Shown: positions 35,931 to 45,666, counted from the stretch's first letter. The stretch is 64,000 nt of DNA from Methylovulum psychrotolerans (GCF_002923755.1 NZ_PGFZ01000002.1:233079-297078), one strand, 5' to 3'. Made by a program: numbers and translations. Notes: generated from the sequence alone by a model not told the origin.

Positions 35931-36437
35931 TTAAGTTTTTTCCAGTTTATGAAGCTTTTCCAGTTTCTTTTTAATTCGTTGGCGTTTTAACGGCGATAGG
36001 TAGTCGACGAAAAGCTTGCCTTCGAGATGGTCCATTTCGTGCTGTATGCACACCGCCAGCAGTTCGCGGGCTTCCAGCGTAAACTCGCGGCCTTCGCGGT
36101 CTAACGCTCTGACGATAATATGCTCGGCGCGTTGGACTTTTTCGTAAAAGCTCGGCACGGACAAACAGCCTTCTTCCGATTCCTCAACCCCGTTTTTTTC
36201 GATAATCTGCGGGTTAATCAGGCAGAGGGGGGCATTTTTTTCTTCACTCAGGTCTATGACGATGACCCGTTGATGCACATTGACTTGGGTGGCGGCCAAG
36301 CCGATCCCTTTCGCTGCATACATGGTCTCTAACATGTCATCGACAAGTTTTTTGATGTTTTGGTCGATTTTCCCGACAAGCGCCGCTTTTTTGCGTAAAC
36401 GCTCGTCGGGAAACTCGAGAATAGTTAGAATACTCAA
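35931..36437 (-). CDS. def: Peptide deformylase
   Basis: Def removes the formyl group from nascent proteins. Motif 1 is [11 protein letters not shown], motif 2 EEGCLSVP (metal-binding Cys) and motif 3 [12 protein letters not shown] (HExxH). I choose a TTG start at 36437, giving [17 protein letters not shown] at the N-terminus and 168 residues. GGAG lies 6 nt upstream, and E. coli Def aligns from here. A GTG at 36449 would add four residues and overlap the ribosome site. It is divergent from the LysM gene, with about 100 bp between. Confidence 0.95.
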   Translation of the reverse strand: MSILTILEFPDERLRKKAALVGKIDQNIKKLVDDMLETMYAAKGIGLAATQVNVHQRVIVIDLSEEKNAPLCLINPQIIEKNGVEESEEGCLSVPSFYEKVQRAEHIIVRALDREGREFTLEARELLAVCIQHEMDHLEGKLFVDYLSPLKRQRIKKKLEKLHKLEKT

Positions 36438-36535
36438 CAAACTCTCCACTATAATAATTGAATACTGGAATTCTATCCGAATTCATCTAAACTTTGAATT
36501 CAAACACACTAAAAAAGACTCCCGCAGGAACCACT

Positions 36536-37672
36536 ATGGCTTATCGTAAATTTTCAGGATTGTTTCTTACGGCGATTATCAGCATGAATGTGTGCGCCGA
36601 TCAGTTACAAATCAATCCCGCCCATCCTGACCAATATACCGTCGTGCATGGCGATACCTTATGGGATATATCCGGCAAATTCTTACAGCATCCGTCGCAA
36701 TGGCCCGAATTATGGCGTTACAATAGCCAAATCCGCAATCCTGACCTTATCTATCCTGGAGATACCATTTATTTTGCCATGGTCAATGGCACGCCGCAGG
36801 TCAATCTGGTCAGAGGCCCCGATTATATTGATCCCGGCCAGTCTGGCGGCGAGTTGAATATCCAGTCGACCTGTGTCCTGAACGAAGATGACCCTAAACA
36901 AGGGCGTACCCAATTTCCGGTCACTGCTGACGGTAAGCTGATGCCGTGCATTCGCGCCACTAATCTGGCGCAGGCCATTAAGCTCATCCCGAACAGTAAG
37001 ATTATGCAATACCTGACGACACCACGGGTAGTCGGTATGGATGAGCTGGCTGGTTCCCCTTATGTGATTGATGTGGCAGGCGAGCATCTGGTCGCGGGGG
37101 TGGGTGATAAAGTCTATGTCCGTTCGATTCCGAAAGGTACGCAAATGGGTTATACCATTTACCGCCCTGGCGAGGTTTATAAAAATCCCGAAACAGGTGA
37201 GATTTTGGGCTATGAGGCGCAATATGTCGCCGATACCGATTTGTTACAGGCAGGTGATCCCGCTACGTTGATGATTAAACGGATGAACACAGAGATTCGC
37301 TATGGCGACCGCCTGATGCCGAATCCCGAAGCGGATATCGCCTTAAATTATTTCCCTAGGCCGCCCGCAAAAAAGATTAGCACCAATATCATTAGTGTCC
37401 AAGGCGGGGTGACACAAATCGGCCTGTATAATACGGTGGTCATTGACAAGGGCGAGAAAGACGGTTTGCAAGTGGGGCATGAGTTGGAGATTTACCAAAG
37501 AGGTAAGGTGATAGTCGATGCCCTTAGCCCGATTAAAAACGATACGGTGAAGTTGCCTGATGAAAAAGCCGGTGTGCTGATGGTGTTCCGGGCTTTTGAC
37601 CGCGTCAGCTATGCCTTGGTGATGAAAGCCACCCAGGCCATCCATGTCTTAGACAAAGCGAAGACCCCCTGA
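36536..37672 (+). CDS. LysM-domain peptidoglycan-binding protein
   Basis: A 378-residue exported protein. A signal peptide (RKFSGLFLTAIISMNVCA) leads into one LysM domain (YTVVHGDTLWDISGKFL, PELWRYNSQIRNPDLIYPGD) at about residues 35-85. A region of about 290 residues without a recognised domain follows. This type of LysM protein commonly sits upstream of dprA and opposite def. AGGA is 7 nt before the ATG at 36536; the in-frame ATG at 36494 would precede the signal peptide with 14 unlikely residues. Binding to peptidoglycan is inferred from LysM. Confidence 0.9.
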   Translation: MAYRKFSGLFLTAIISMNVCADQLQINPAHPDQYTVVHGDTLWDISGKFLQHPSQWPELWRYNSQIRNPDLIYPGDTIYFAMVNGTPQVNLVRGPDYIDPGQSGGELNIQSTCVLNEDDPKQGRTQFPVTADGKLMPCIRATNLAQAIKLIPNSKIMQYLTTPRVVGMDELAGSPYVIDVAGEHLVAGVGDKVYVRSIPKGTQMGYTIYRPGEVYKNPETGEILGYEAQYVADTDLLQAGDPATLMIKRMNTEIRYGDRLMPNPEADIALNYFPRPPAKKISTNIISVQGGVTQIGLYNTVVIDKGEKDGLQVGHELEIYQRGKVIVDALSPIKNDTVKLPDEKAGVLMVFRAFDRVSYALVMKATQAIHVLDKAKTP

Positions 37673-37725
37673 GCCTGCTAAGCGCACCCACTGATGATGA
37701 CGGTATCCGCTACTGGCTGGCGCTG

Positions 37726-38778
37726 TTGCGTGTGCCGGGGGTGGGTTGCCGGACGTACCTTAAGTTATTGGCGACCCACACGCCAGAGCAGGTGTTTGCC
37801 GAGTCTTACCAAGCGTTGTCGGCGCTGGGCTTAAAAAACAGTGTGGTTGATGCGATCAGAAAGCCGGATTGGGCGGTGGTCGAGCAAGATTTGGCTTGGC
37901 TGGCCCAACCTAATAACAGCGTCTTGACCTTGGCGGATGCCGGCTATCCGGCGCAATTGCAAGAAATTGCCGACCCGCCGCCGTTGCTGTTCGTGCGCGG
38001 TAAGCCGGAACTGTTGGCGTTGCCGCAATTAGCGATAGTGGGTAGCCGCAACCCGTCGCAATTGGGCAAAGCCACCGCTTTTGAATTTGCCAAAGCCCTG
38101 TGCCAAGCCGGTTTTGTCGTCACCAGCGGCTTGGCTTTGGGGATTGATGCCGCTAGCCACGAAGGGGCTTTGCACGCCCAAGGCTATACTATTGCGGTGG
38201 CGGGTACGGGTTTGGATAGGGTTTATCCCGCTAAGCATAAGGACTTGGCAACCCAGATTGTCAACACCGGGGCGATGGTGTCGGAGTTTCCGCCCGGCAC
38301 GACGGCAATGGCCAACCATTTTCCGCGCCGTAACCGTATCATCAGCGGTTTGTGCCAAGGTTTGCTGGTGGTGGAGGCGGCCAAACAAAGCGGCTCGTTG
38401 ATTACGGCCAGAATGGCCTTGGAACAAAACCGTGAGGTTTTCGCCATCCCCGGATCCATCCATAATCCTTTGGCGCGGGGCTGCAATGCCCTGATCCGTC
38501 AAGGTGCAAAGCTTGTCGAAACAACGCAAGATATTCTTGAAGAATTACATCAATATATTCAACAAGATGTGAATTATTCACAAGTCCAACCACAAACAAT
38601 GCTTGACCTGGAGCAACAAACATTATTGAATCTAGTCATGTTCAGCCCAACTTCCATTGATAATCTAGTCGAAAATGCAGGTTTATCGGTTGAAATTATC
38701 TCCTCAATGCTACTCATTTTAGAACTGCAAGGATATGTAGAAGCGACCGCTGGCGGTTTCTATACAAGAATAAAATAA
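37726..38778 (+). CDS. dprA: DNA-processing protein DprA
   Basis: DprA binds incoming single-stranded DNA and loads RecA during natural transformation. The Rossmann fold is seen in GSRNPSQLGKATAFEFA, SGLALGIDAASHEGAL, the FPRRNRIISGL block and EAAKQSGSLITARMA. A C-terminal winged helix (about 290-350) follows. The coordinates use the first conventional start, a TTG at 37726, but family-like sequence (TDDDGIRYWLALLRVPG) continues upstream in frame with no ATG, GTG or TTG. A CTG at 37669 overlapping the LysM-gene stop, or at 37675, may be the true start. smg follows after 19 bp. Confidence 0.92.
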   Translation: MRVPGVGCRTYLKLLATHTPEQVFAESYQALSALGLKNSVVDAIRKPDWAVVEQDLAWLAQPNNSVLTLADAGYPAQLQEIADPPPLLFVRGKPELLALPQLAIVGSRNPSQLGKATAFEFAKALCQAGFVVTSGLALGIDAASHEGALHAQGYTIAVAGTGLDRVYPAKHKDLATQIVNTGAMVSEFPPGTTAMANHFPRRNRIISGLCQGLLVVEAAKQSGSLITARMALEQNREVFAIPGSIHNPLARGCNALIRQGAKLVETTQDILEELHQYIQQDVNYSQVQPQTMLDLEQQTLLNLVMFSPTSIDNLVENAGLSVEIISSMLLILELQGYVEATAGGFYTRIK

Positions 38779-38797
38779 TCCAAACCTTAAGCGAACC

Positions 38798-39265
38798 ATG
38801 AAAGAAAATATTTTTGATGTCCTGATGTATTTATTTGAGAACTATATGGAAGATGAAGTGGAGATTCTTCCTGATAGCGATGTCATCAAAGTCGAACTTG
38901 AGGAAGCGGGCTTTGAATCCTGTGAGGTGAGCAAGGCGTTTGATTGGCTGGAGTCGCTCAGTTTGCAACGGGCGATTAAGCCGAGCGCGTCGGTGGCGTT
39001 CCGCATTTTCTGCGCCGAAGAGCAAGCCAAGCTGGATATTGAGTGCCGCAATCTGATTATGTTCTTAGAACATAACGGCATTTTGACCCCGGCTAACCGC
39101 GAGATTGTCATTGATAGGGCGATGGCCTTGGAAAATGAGGAAATTTCAATGGAAAAGCTCAAGTGGATTGTGCTGATGGTATTGCTTAGCCAACCGAACG
39201 AAGAAATTGCTTTTTCCCGAATGGAAGATATTGTCTATGACTTAGTGCCGACTTATCTGCACTAA
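38798..39265 (+). CDS. smg: Smg protein (DUF494)
   Basis: A 155-residue acidic protein of the DUF494/Smg family: MKENIFDVLMYLFENYME at the start, SKAFDWLESL, and FCAEEQAKLDIECRNLIMFLEH in the middle. Smg lies between dprA and topA in many gammaproteobacteria; its role is not settled. The gene order here is exactly that. Confidence 0.93.
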   Translation: MKENIFDVLMYLFENYMEDEVEILPDSDVIKVELEEAGFESCEVSKAFDWLESLSLQRAIKPSASVAFRIFCAEEQAKLDIECRNLIMFLEHNGILTPANREIVIDRAMALENEEISMEKLKWIVLMVLLSQPNEEIAFSRMEDIVYDLVPTYLH

Positions 39266-39347
39266 ACGCGCGTAGTCAAATCCGCCTGCCTTATCCCAAC
39301 CTCTTGGCCTAGAGGATACGACCCCTTTTACTGTAGATTTTAATTAA

Positions 39348-41663
39348 ATGAGCAAGCATCTTGTCATCGTAGAATCGCCCGCTAAAGCAAAGACCATTGA
39401 AAAATACTTGGGCAAGGATTTTCACGTCTTGGCTTCTTATGGTCATGTCCGCGATCTGGTGCCTAAAGAGGGCGCTGTTGACCCAGAACATGACTTTGCC
39501 ATGAAATACGAAGTCATTGAGCGTAACCAGAAGCATGTTTTGGCGATCAGCAAGGCCTTAAAAGCCGCCGACACTCTGTATCTGGCGACTGACCCGGATA
39601 GGGAAGGTGAGGCCATTTCTTGGCATTTATATGAACTGCTCAACGATAAAAAATTGCTTAAAGACAAACCCGTGCATCGGGTGGTGTTCCATGAGATTAC
39701 CAAAAAGGCCGTGACCGAAGCCATTGCCCATCCGGGTAAGCTGGCGACTAATCTGATTAATGCCCAGCAAGCCCGCCGCGCTTTGGATTATCTGGTCGGC
39801 TTTAATTTGTCGCCGTTATTGTGGAAAAAAATCCGCCGGGGGCTATCGGCAGGCCGTGTGCAAAGCCCGGCGTTACGGCTGATTGTCGAGCGTGAACTGG
39901 AGATTGAGGCTTTCAAAAGCCGCGAATATTGGACGTTGAATGCCGCGCTGACTGCCGACGAGCAGCACTTTAAGGCCAAATTGATCCAGTTTGGCGGCGA
40001 GAAAATCAGCCAATTCAGCATCACCGACCAAGACCGCGCCGAGCAGGTCAGGCAAGTGCTGATAGAGGCCGCTGACGGGCAGTTGTTAGTCACCAAGCTG
40101 GAAAAAAAGCAACAAAAACGCCACCCAGCCCCGCCGTTCATCACCTCGACATTGCAACAGGAAGCGGCGCGGAAACTGGGCTTTACCACCAAGCGCACCA
40201 TGATGGTCGCCCAGCAGCTTTATGAGGGTATCGACATCGGGGGCGACACCGAGGGGCTGATTACTTACATGCGTACCGATTCGGTCAATTTGTCCGAAGA
40301 TGCCGTGCAAGACATCCGCGCTTTGATTGCCGAAAACTATGGCGCGGACAATGTGCCGCCGGAACCCCGGCTATTTAAGACTAAATCGAAAAACGCCCAA
40401 GAAGCCCACGAAGCGATCCGCCCTACCTCTATCCGCCGTTTGCCCGCGTCAATAAAAAATTATCTCAATGCCGAGCAGTTTAAACTGTATGAGCTGATTT
40501 GGAAGCGCACCATTGCTTGCCAGATGATCCATGCCACGCTGAACCGCATTGCCGTGGATTTAAGCTGTGCGGCGGGCCAGCATGTTTTTCGGGCGACGGG
40601 TTCGTCTATCGCCATCCCTGGGTTTATGACCGTCTATCTGGAAGGCAAGGACGACAGCAACGAAGGTGACGATAAGGAAAGCTTTCTGCCGACTATGCAG
40701 GAAGGCCGCCCCGTGCCGCTTAACGATGTGATTGCCGACCAGCATTTTACCGAGCCGCCGCCGCGCTATGGCGAGGCCAGCCTCGTTAAATCCTTGGAAG
40801 AGTACGGCATAGGCCGACCTTCTACCTATTCGACGATTATCTCGACGCTGCAAAACCGCGAATACGTCACCTTAGACACTAAGCGCTTTTATCCGACCGA
40901 TGTCGGGCGTATCGTCAACCGCTTTTTGACCGAGCATTTCACCAAATACGTCGATTACGACTTTACCGCCAATCTGGAAGATGAGTTGGATGCGGTGTCA
41001 CGCGGGGAAAAAGACTGGATTCCGCTGATGCGGGCATTTTGGCAGCCGTTTACGTCCTTAATCACCGAAAAAGAGGGCAGCGTCCAGCGCAAAGACATTA
41101 CCCAAGAAGCCATTGACGAAAAATGCCCCGACTGCGCTAGCCCGCTGTCAATACGCCTAGGCCGCAACGGACGGTTTATCGGTTGCACCCAGTATCCCGA
41201 ATGTTCGTACACCCGCAATTTGGGTGATGACGGGGATAGCACCGAGAAAGCCGCTGAGGTGGTCGAAGGTCGGGTCTGTCCTGAATGCGCCTCGCCTTTG
41301 GTGCTGAAAGCTGGCAAATATGGCAAGTTTATCGGCTGTAGCGGGTATCCGAAATGCCGCCACATCGAGCCGCTGGAAAAACCTTTAGATACCCATGTCG
41401 AATGCCCGCAATGTAAAACAGGCAGTTTGCTGAAACGCAAATCGCGTAACGGTAAAGTGTTTTATTCTTGCTCAGGCTACCCTAAATGCAGCTACGCGTT
41501 GTGGAACGCGCCGCTTAAGGAAAGCTGCCCGACTTGCGAATGGCCGATCTTGACGGTGAAAGTGACTAAGCGCAATGGCGCGGAAAAAGTGTGTCCGCAG
41601 AAGGATTGTAAATATGCCACGCCTTATGAAGGGGATCCGGCGGATGCTGAGGGGCCTAAGTGA
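39348..41663 (+). CDS. topA: DNA topoisomerase I
   Basis: Type IA topoisomerase that relaxes negative supercoils. The 771-residue protein has a TOPRIM domain (VIVESPAKAKTIEKYLG, TDPDREGEAISWHL), the active-site Tyr in GLITYMRTDSVNLS, and ARRALDYLVGF and RVQSPALRLIVERE blocks. It ends in four C-terminal zinc-ribbon modules (CPDC, CPEC, CPQC and CPTC starts). It follows smg, and the plus-strand ATPase gene starts only 14 bp after its stop. Confidence 0.97.
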   Translation: MSKHLVIVESPAKAKTIEKYLGKDFHVLASYGHVRDLVPKEGAVDPEHDFAMKYEVIERNQKHVLAISKALKAADTLYLATDPDREGEAISWHLYELLNDKKLLKDKPVHRVVFHEITKKAVTEAIAHPGKLATNLINAQQARRALDYLVGFNLSPLLWKKIRRGLSAGRVQSPALRLIVERELEIEAFKSREYWTLNAALTADEQHFKAKLIQFGGEKISQFSITDQDRAEQVRQVLIEAADGQLLVTKLEKKQQKRHPAPPFITSTLQQEAARKLGFTTKRTMMVAQQLYEGIDIGGDTEGLITYMRTDSVNLSEDAVQDIRALIAENYGADNVPPEPRLFKTKSKNAQEAHEAIRPTSIRRLPASIKNYLNAEQFKLYELIWKRTIACQMIHATLNRIAVDLSCAAGQHVFRATGSSIAIPGFMTVYLEGKDDSNEGDDKESFLPTMQEGRPVPLNDVIADQHFTEPPPRYGEASLVKSLEEYGIGRPSTYSTIISTLQNREYVTLDTKRFYPTDVGRIVNRFLTEHFTKYVDYDFTANLEDELDAVSRGEKDWIPLMRAFWQPFTSLITEKEGSVQRKDITQEAIDEKCPDCASPLSIRLGRNGRFIGCTQYPECSYTRNLGDDGDSTEKAAEVVEGRVCPECASPLVLKAGKYGKFIGCSGYPKCRHIEPLEKPLDTHVECPQCKTGSLLKRKSRNGKVFYSCSGYPKCSYALWNAPLKESCPTCEWPILTVKVTKRNGAEKVCPQKDCKYATPYEGDPADAEGPK

Positions 41664-41677
41664 GGAGGGCGTAGATT

Positions 41678-43060
41678 ATGTCCAAACCTTTATCCAAAGC
41701 CATATTTACGCTTTTAAGTTGGGCGGACGGCCATTCTCATCGGCAGAGACAACATATTATTATCAGTAATCTAGCTAGTGTGATCCGGCGATTGCACCAA
41801 TTGGACATAGATGATAGCGCGGCTCTTCCGGTTAGTGGTTTGGGTTTTCGTTTTCGTGATATACAAGAAGCCCTTGTGCAGTTAATCACCAAAAATGTCG
41901 ATGTATTGGCGCAAATGGCTATCCAGCCTCAAAACTTGCCCGAATTGGAAAATGCCTTAAACCGTTTACAAGGTATTATCGATAAGTCTACAGTGGCTGG
42001 TTTTTCTGGGGTTGAGCAAAAAACGGTTTTTCATGGCCGAATTGATCGGCATTTTACGGAATTGGAACTGTGTCATTATAAGAAATTCCATAACCTTAAA
42101 ATCACTAAAATAGCGCGTATTAATCTTTTTACAGGGATTAATAATTCAGGAAAAACCACTTTGTTGGAAGCGGTTTACTTACTGTCTAAGCAAAATGATT
42201 TTGGCGGGTTATTGGAAGTTATCCGTCGGCGCGGAAAAGTCTCGGAAGACAAGTTGAATCCTGAATGGTTCTTGCAGCAATTGCCCGAATCTTTTGCGCT
42301 AAAAGCCCGTTTTGATAATCAGGATACGTCTGTCGCGATGCGCCATTACGAAGAAGACAGTCTGGAAATCGACCGGTCCCGTTATTTACAAAGCGTGGAA
42401 TTAACCGCCATTTTTGCAGATATTCATCAGGCATCATCAACGCGCCTCTTTAAGGGGCGTGATAGGGAATCTAAGGCCGCATCAATCAAATTATTATGTC
42501 CGGCAGTATTTAGCAGCCCTTTTTTCCTTAACGAGCCGCACCGGTATGCGGCTTTTTACCATAAGAGCACCCAATCCAAAGCCTTGCCGAAGATTTTTGA
42601 ATTTATCCGGCGTGATGTTGTGCCGGGTATCAGTGATATTCGTTTGGTCGATGAATGGCAACGTTTTTTGGTGACGGATAGCGATTATGACAATGCTTTG
42701 GATTTGATGGAATATGGCGAGGGTTTGCAGCGTATTTTCTTTATTTCCCTGCTGTTTGCTTCTGCCCAAAATGGCATTGTGTTAATTGATGAGTTTGAAA
42801 ATGCCATTCATGTTGAGCTGATTGGCAAGTTTTGCCAATTTATCCATACTTTGTCGATAGAATTTAACGTCCAGGTTTTTCTGACCAGCCATAGCAAAGA
42901 ATGTGTGGATGCGTTTGTGGAAAATGTGCCTGATATTCAGGATTTTGCTTTTCATACCCTGGTGTGCCAAGGCGCTGATATTGTCGCTAGGGAGTTTACT
43001 GGGCCGGAATTTAAAAAACTCTTGGAGGCAGGCGATGTGGATTTGCGGAGAGCTAAATAA
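41678..43060 (+). CDS. ABC-type/OLD-like AAA ATPase, first gene of an ATPase-TOPRIM pair
   Basis: A 460-residue ATPase of the OLD/RecF-like (AAA15/AAA21) group. An approximately 115-residue helical N-terminal extension precedes the ATPase. The core starts at LELCHYKKFHNLKI and has Walker A GINNSGKTTLLE (about 153-164), a signature-like YGEGLQRIFF, Walker B GIVLIDEFENAIH (about 366-378) and the His switch TSHSKECVDAF. GAGGAGGG stands upstream of the ATG. The stop shares bases with the next ATG (TAATG). Such ATPases paired with TOPRIM nucleases act in phage defence (OLD, Gabija, PARIS); that function here is inferred. Confidence 0.85.
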   Translation: MSKPLSKAIFTLLSWADGHSHRQRQHIIISNLASVIRRLHQLDIDDSAALPVSGLGFRFRDIQEALVQLITKNVDVLAQMAIQPQNLPELENALNRLQGIIDKSTVAGFSGVEQKTVFHGRIDRHFTELELCHYKKFHNLKITKIARINLFTGINNSGKTTLLEAVYLLSKQNDFGGLLEVIRRRGKVSEDKLNPEWFLQQLPESFALKARFDNQDTSVAMRHYEEDSLEIDRSRYLQSVELTAIFADIHQASSTRLFKGRDRESKAASIKLLCPAVFSSPFFLNEPHRYAAFYHKSTQSKALPKIFEFIRRDVVPGISDIRLVDEWQRFLVTDSDYDNALDLMEYGEGLQRIFFISLLFASAQNGIVLIDEFENAIHVELIGKFCQFIHTLSIEFNVQVFLTSHSKECVDAFVENVPDIQDFAFHTLVCQGADIVAREFTGPEFKKLLEAGDVDLRRAK

Positions 43061-43932
43061 TGGGCGAAGTGAACGCCCTGCTGGTGTTTTGTGAAGGGGC
43101 GCATGATATTGCCTTTGTGCAGCAGGTTCTTAAAGTCTGCTTGGGGTTTACCCGGACACAATGGAAATTTAGCGAGCATCCGGCGCCGTTTAACCAATTG
43201 TTTAGCACCAGTGTGAAAAACTATGCGGCACAAGATTTGAGTTTGGATATGGCGCGTAAATTCTTTTTGCCGGATAGTGTCTGGCAAAAAGACCAGGACA
43301 TGATACTGCTTTTTAATAGCGGCGGCAGCACGCAAGTTGCTAAGGTGAAAGAGTTGCTGGGTAAATTTTTGACCTTGTTTAAACAGTGCCAAGTTTTTCC
43401 GGGGCAAGCCACGGCTGTGGTCAGGCAAGCAAGCTATTTATTTTTGTATGATGCCGATGATGTGGGGGCGGCAGCATGGTTCAAAAAAATAAAGCAGGAT
43501 TTTGCGGTTATTGATGACGAACCGTCATGGACTTTTGGTGAATGGGACGTTTTGCCAAACAATCCGTTTGGTGCCGTTGCGGGTGATAAAGCCGCCTATA
43601 TTTGGGGGGCAAGTGCGCATCAAGGAACGCTTGAAGATGTGTTGTTGCCTATGTTTGAAGTTGACCGCCAGCAGTTAATGGCAGATGCTGGCGCGTTTGT
43701 TGATAGTGCGTTTCAATGGGATGTAGATGGGAGGGGTAAAAAAGACCCTATCGCTGAAATGGGCAAACGCAAAAAAGCCATTATCACCTGTGCCGGACAG
43801 CGTAAAAAACCGGGTAGCCCGATGAGTGCCATTCTTGATCAAGCTAAATTGATTACCGATTCTACCTTTGCAAATAATGCCGCTGTTGCTTTATTTGCCG
43901 ATTTTATGAAAAAATTCATGGCTCTTACATAA
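43060..43932 (+). CDS. TOPRIM-like partner protein (DUF3226/DUF4435-like)
   Basis: A 290-residue protein translationally coupled to the ATPase. It shows a TOPRIM-like acidic set: E12 and D16 in LVFCEGAHDIAFV, the DxD of LFLYDADDVGAA (about 127-138), and a later acidic motif in GTLEDVLLPMF (about 189-199). A lysine-rich C-terminal part (GKRKKAIITCAGQRKKPG) may bind nucleic acid. I cannot say whether it is closer to DUF3226 or to the AriB/DUF4435 nucleases. The pair is inserted behind the conserved dprA-smg-topA cluster. Confidence 0.75.
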   Translation: MGEVNALLVFCEGAHDIAFVQQVLKVCLGFTRTQWKFSEHPAPFNQLFSTSVKNYAAQDLSLDMARKFFLPDSVWQKDQDMILLFNSGGSTQVAKVKELLGKFLTLFKQCQVFPGQATAVVRQASYLFLYDADDVGAAAWFKKIKQDFAVIDDEPSWTFGEWDVLPNNPFGAVAGDKAAYIWGASAHQGTLEDVLLPMFEVDRQQLMADAGAFVDSAFQWDVDGRGKKDPIAEMGKRKKAIITCAGQRKKPGSPMSAILDQAKLITDSTFANNAAVALFADFMKKFMALT

Positions 43933-43999
43933 GCGTAGTACCCTGAAGCCTAAGCCGTATTCCTGAGTCTATCAAGCCACATCGGATTTTTCTTTTAAA

Positions 44000-45070
44000 A
44001 TGCCACAAAACATTGTTGTTAGCCAACCCGAAGACCTGACGGTGGCTTGGGCGCAGCGTGTTGTTAAGTTGCACGAACCCCATACCCTAGTGACCCAGGT
44101 TGACCTTGTCTCTGTCGAGGTGGGTACGACCACGCGGATACGTTTGGCCGTCACCTATCACGCCGAGACGGCGTTGCCGCGCCGTTGGTTTGTCAAATTG
44201 CCGTCTTTAGCATGGCGGGCGCGGTTTATCACCGCGTTGCCGCAGTTACTCGAAACCGAAATCCGTTTTTACCAAGAACTTGCCAAAGCAGTGCCGATTG
44301 CTTTGCCTGTGTGTTTGGCGGCGCAGAGCCGTTGGGGTTTGGGTTCTATCTTGGTGCTGGCTGATATTGAGGAACACGGGGCGTTGCCGGGCGAGCCGCA
44401 TGATGTGTTGTCGGCGGCGCAGGCGGGCTTGGTGGTTGATGGTCTGGCGCGGTTTCATGCGCGTTTTTGGCATCAGCACGGCACGGTGCCGCGTTACCGT
44501 TGGTTGGCGGGCAGGGTGCGGCAGGTGGAAGACCATTTAGGGACGGTGCTGGCGGTGCCGCTGATGCAACAGGGCTTACGGCGTTCTGGTGCGGCGGTGC
44601 CGGTCGGGCTGCATCAGGCGGCGTTGCATTACGCCCGCAACCGCCGCCGCGCCATGCGGTTTTTGTCGGCCTTACCGCAAACGCTGGTGCATCATGATTG
44701 CCATCCGGGCAATTTGTTTTGGCAGCAACATCAGGCGGGGCTGTTAGATTGGCAATTGGTGCGTATCGGCGAAGGGGTCAGCGATGTGGCGTATTTTTTG
44801 GCGACGGCTTTAGAACCTGAGCAGCGCCGCTTATGCGAAACCGGGCTATTAGCCCGTTATGCCCAGCAATTGCACAGCCACGGGATTACCGATGTCGATA
44901 GCGGGCAGCTTAACGGACGCTATCGGGCGCATTTGGTGTATGCGTTTGAGGCGATGGTGGTGACTTTGGCGGTGGGCGATATGATGCCGACCGCCAGTAA
45001 TCTGGAATTGATCCGCCGCACGGCGACGGCGGTTGAGGATTTGGATGCGTTTGCGGCGTTGCCGATATAG
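44000..45070 (+). CDS. Aminoglycoside-phosphotransferase/CHK-kinase-like protein
   Basis: A 356-residue protein with the small-molecule kinase fold. It has the N-lobe strand RRWFVKLPSLAWRARF with the ATP-binding Lys, the catalytic loop LVHHDCHPGNLFW (about 230-242), and the metal-binding LLDWQLVRIGEGVSDVAYFL. The HDCHPGN motif is intact, so it is probably an active kinase. The substrate (a hydroxylated metabolite, choline-like or antibiotic) cannot be told. It starts about 70 bp after the TOPRIM gene and converges on dsbB. It may or may not belong to the ATPase-TOPRIM unit. Confidence 0.8.
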   Translation: MPQNIVVSQPEDLTVAWAQRVVKLHEPHTLVTQVDLVSVEVGTTTRIRLAVTYHAETALPRRWFVKLPSLAWRARFITALPQLLETEIRFYQELAKAVPIALPVCLAAQSRWGLGSILVLADIEEHGALPGEPHDVLSAAQAGLVVDGLARFHARFWHQHGTVPRYRWLAGRVRQVEDHLGTVLAVPLMQQGLRRSGAAVPVGLHQAALHYARNRRRAMRFLSALPQTLVHHDCHPGNLFWQQHQAGLLDWQLVRIGEGVSDVAYFLATALEPEQRRLCETGLLARYAQQLHSHGITDVDSGQLNGRYRAHLVYAFEAMVVTLAVGDMMPTASNLELIRRTATAVEDLDAFAALPI

Positions 45071-45096
45071 GCGGCTTATCGCTTGGGAAGGGAGGC

Positions 45097-45148
45097 TGGG
45101 AGCGCGGGCATCTTGCCCGCTCTTGCGGGCAAGATGCCCGCGCTCCCA
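45097..45148. repeat. REP-like palindrome, head-to-head pair, copy 1
   Basis: Two units beginning GGGAGCGCGGGCATCTTGCC face each other with 24-bp perfect arms and a 4-nt loop. Each unit itself folds as GCGGGCA-TCT-TGCCCGC. It lies between the convergent kinase-like gene and dsbB and could terminate both. A near-identical copy is at 49740-49789. Confidence 0.88.
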
Positions 45149-45159
45149 ATGCTTGCCTA

Positions 45160-45666
45160 TCACTCCGCTTTGTTATTCCAAATTTGCAGCACACTTAAGG
45201 TCGCCAACAGCAAGAACGCCACTAATGTCCAGGCGGGCATACTCAGGCCTAACAGTTGCCAATTGACTTCGGCGCAGTCGCCTGTGCCGTTCAACATCAG
45301 TTTCAGCGTTTTCGTCAGCGGGAAATTATTGAACACATACTCCAAGGGCGGTTCACATTCGGGGACTTTGTCGGGCGGTAAATGCTGTATCCAGACATGG
45401 CGGGCGGATACCGCCGCGCCGCACAAGGCCAGTGTTGCGCCGACCAAGCTATAGATTTTCACGCCTTTGGGGCTAGGGTTATGCAGGGCGGCAACTAGAA
45501 AACACAGCCCGGTCGCCGCAATGGCAATACGTTGGGAAATGCACAAAGGGCAGGGTTCTAAGCCATCAACCAATTGAAAATACGCCCCCATACTCAGCAA
45601 AAACACGCAGCCCAAAAAACCCAGCAGAAACCAGATTCGGGGGTTAAACTTTAATGACTCCAACAT
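45160..45666 (-). CDS. dsbB: Disulfide bond formation protein DsbB
   Basis: DsbB re-oxidises DsbA and passes electrons to quinone. The 168-residue protein has four membrane helices, the first periplasmic CxxC in LEPCPLCISQR and the second periplasmic pair in VPECEPPLEY and GTGDCAEVNW. The size is normal. It is divergent from the sigma-54 activator at 45950. The 283-bp gap between them holds only small hairpins and no gene that I can see. Confidence 0.95.
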   Translation of the reverse strand: MLESLKFNPRIWFLLGFLGCVFLLSMGAYFQLVDGLEPCPLCISQRIAIAATGLCFLVAALHNPSPKGVKIYSLVGATLALCGAAVSARHVWIQHLPPDKVPECEPPLEYVFNNFPLTKTLKLMLNGTGDCAEVNWQLLGLSMPAWTLVAFLLLATLSVLQIWNNKAE

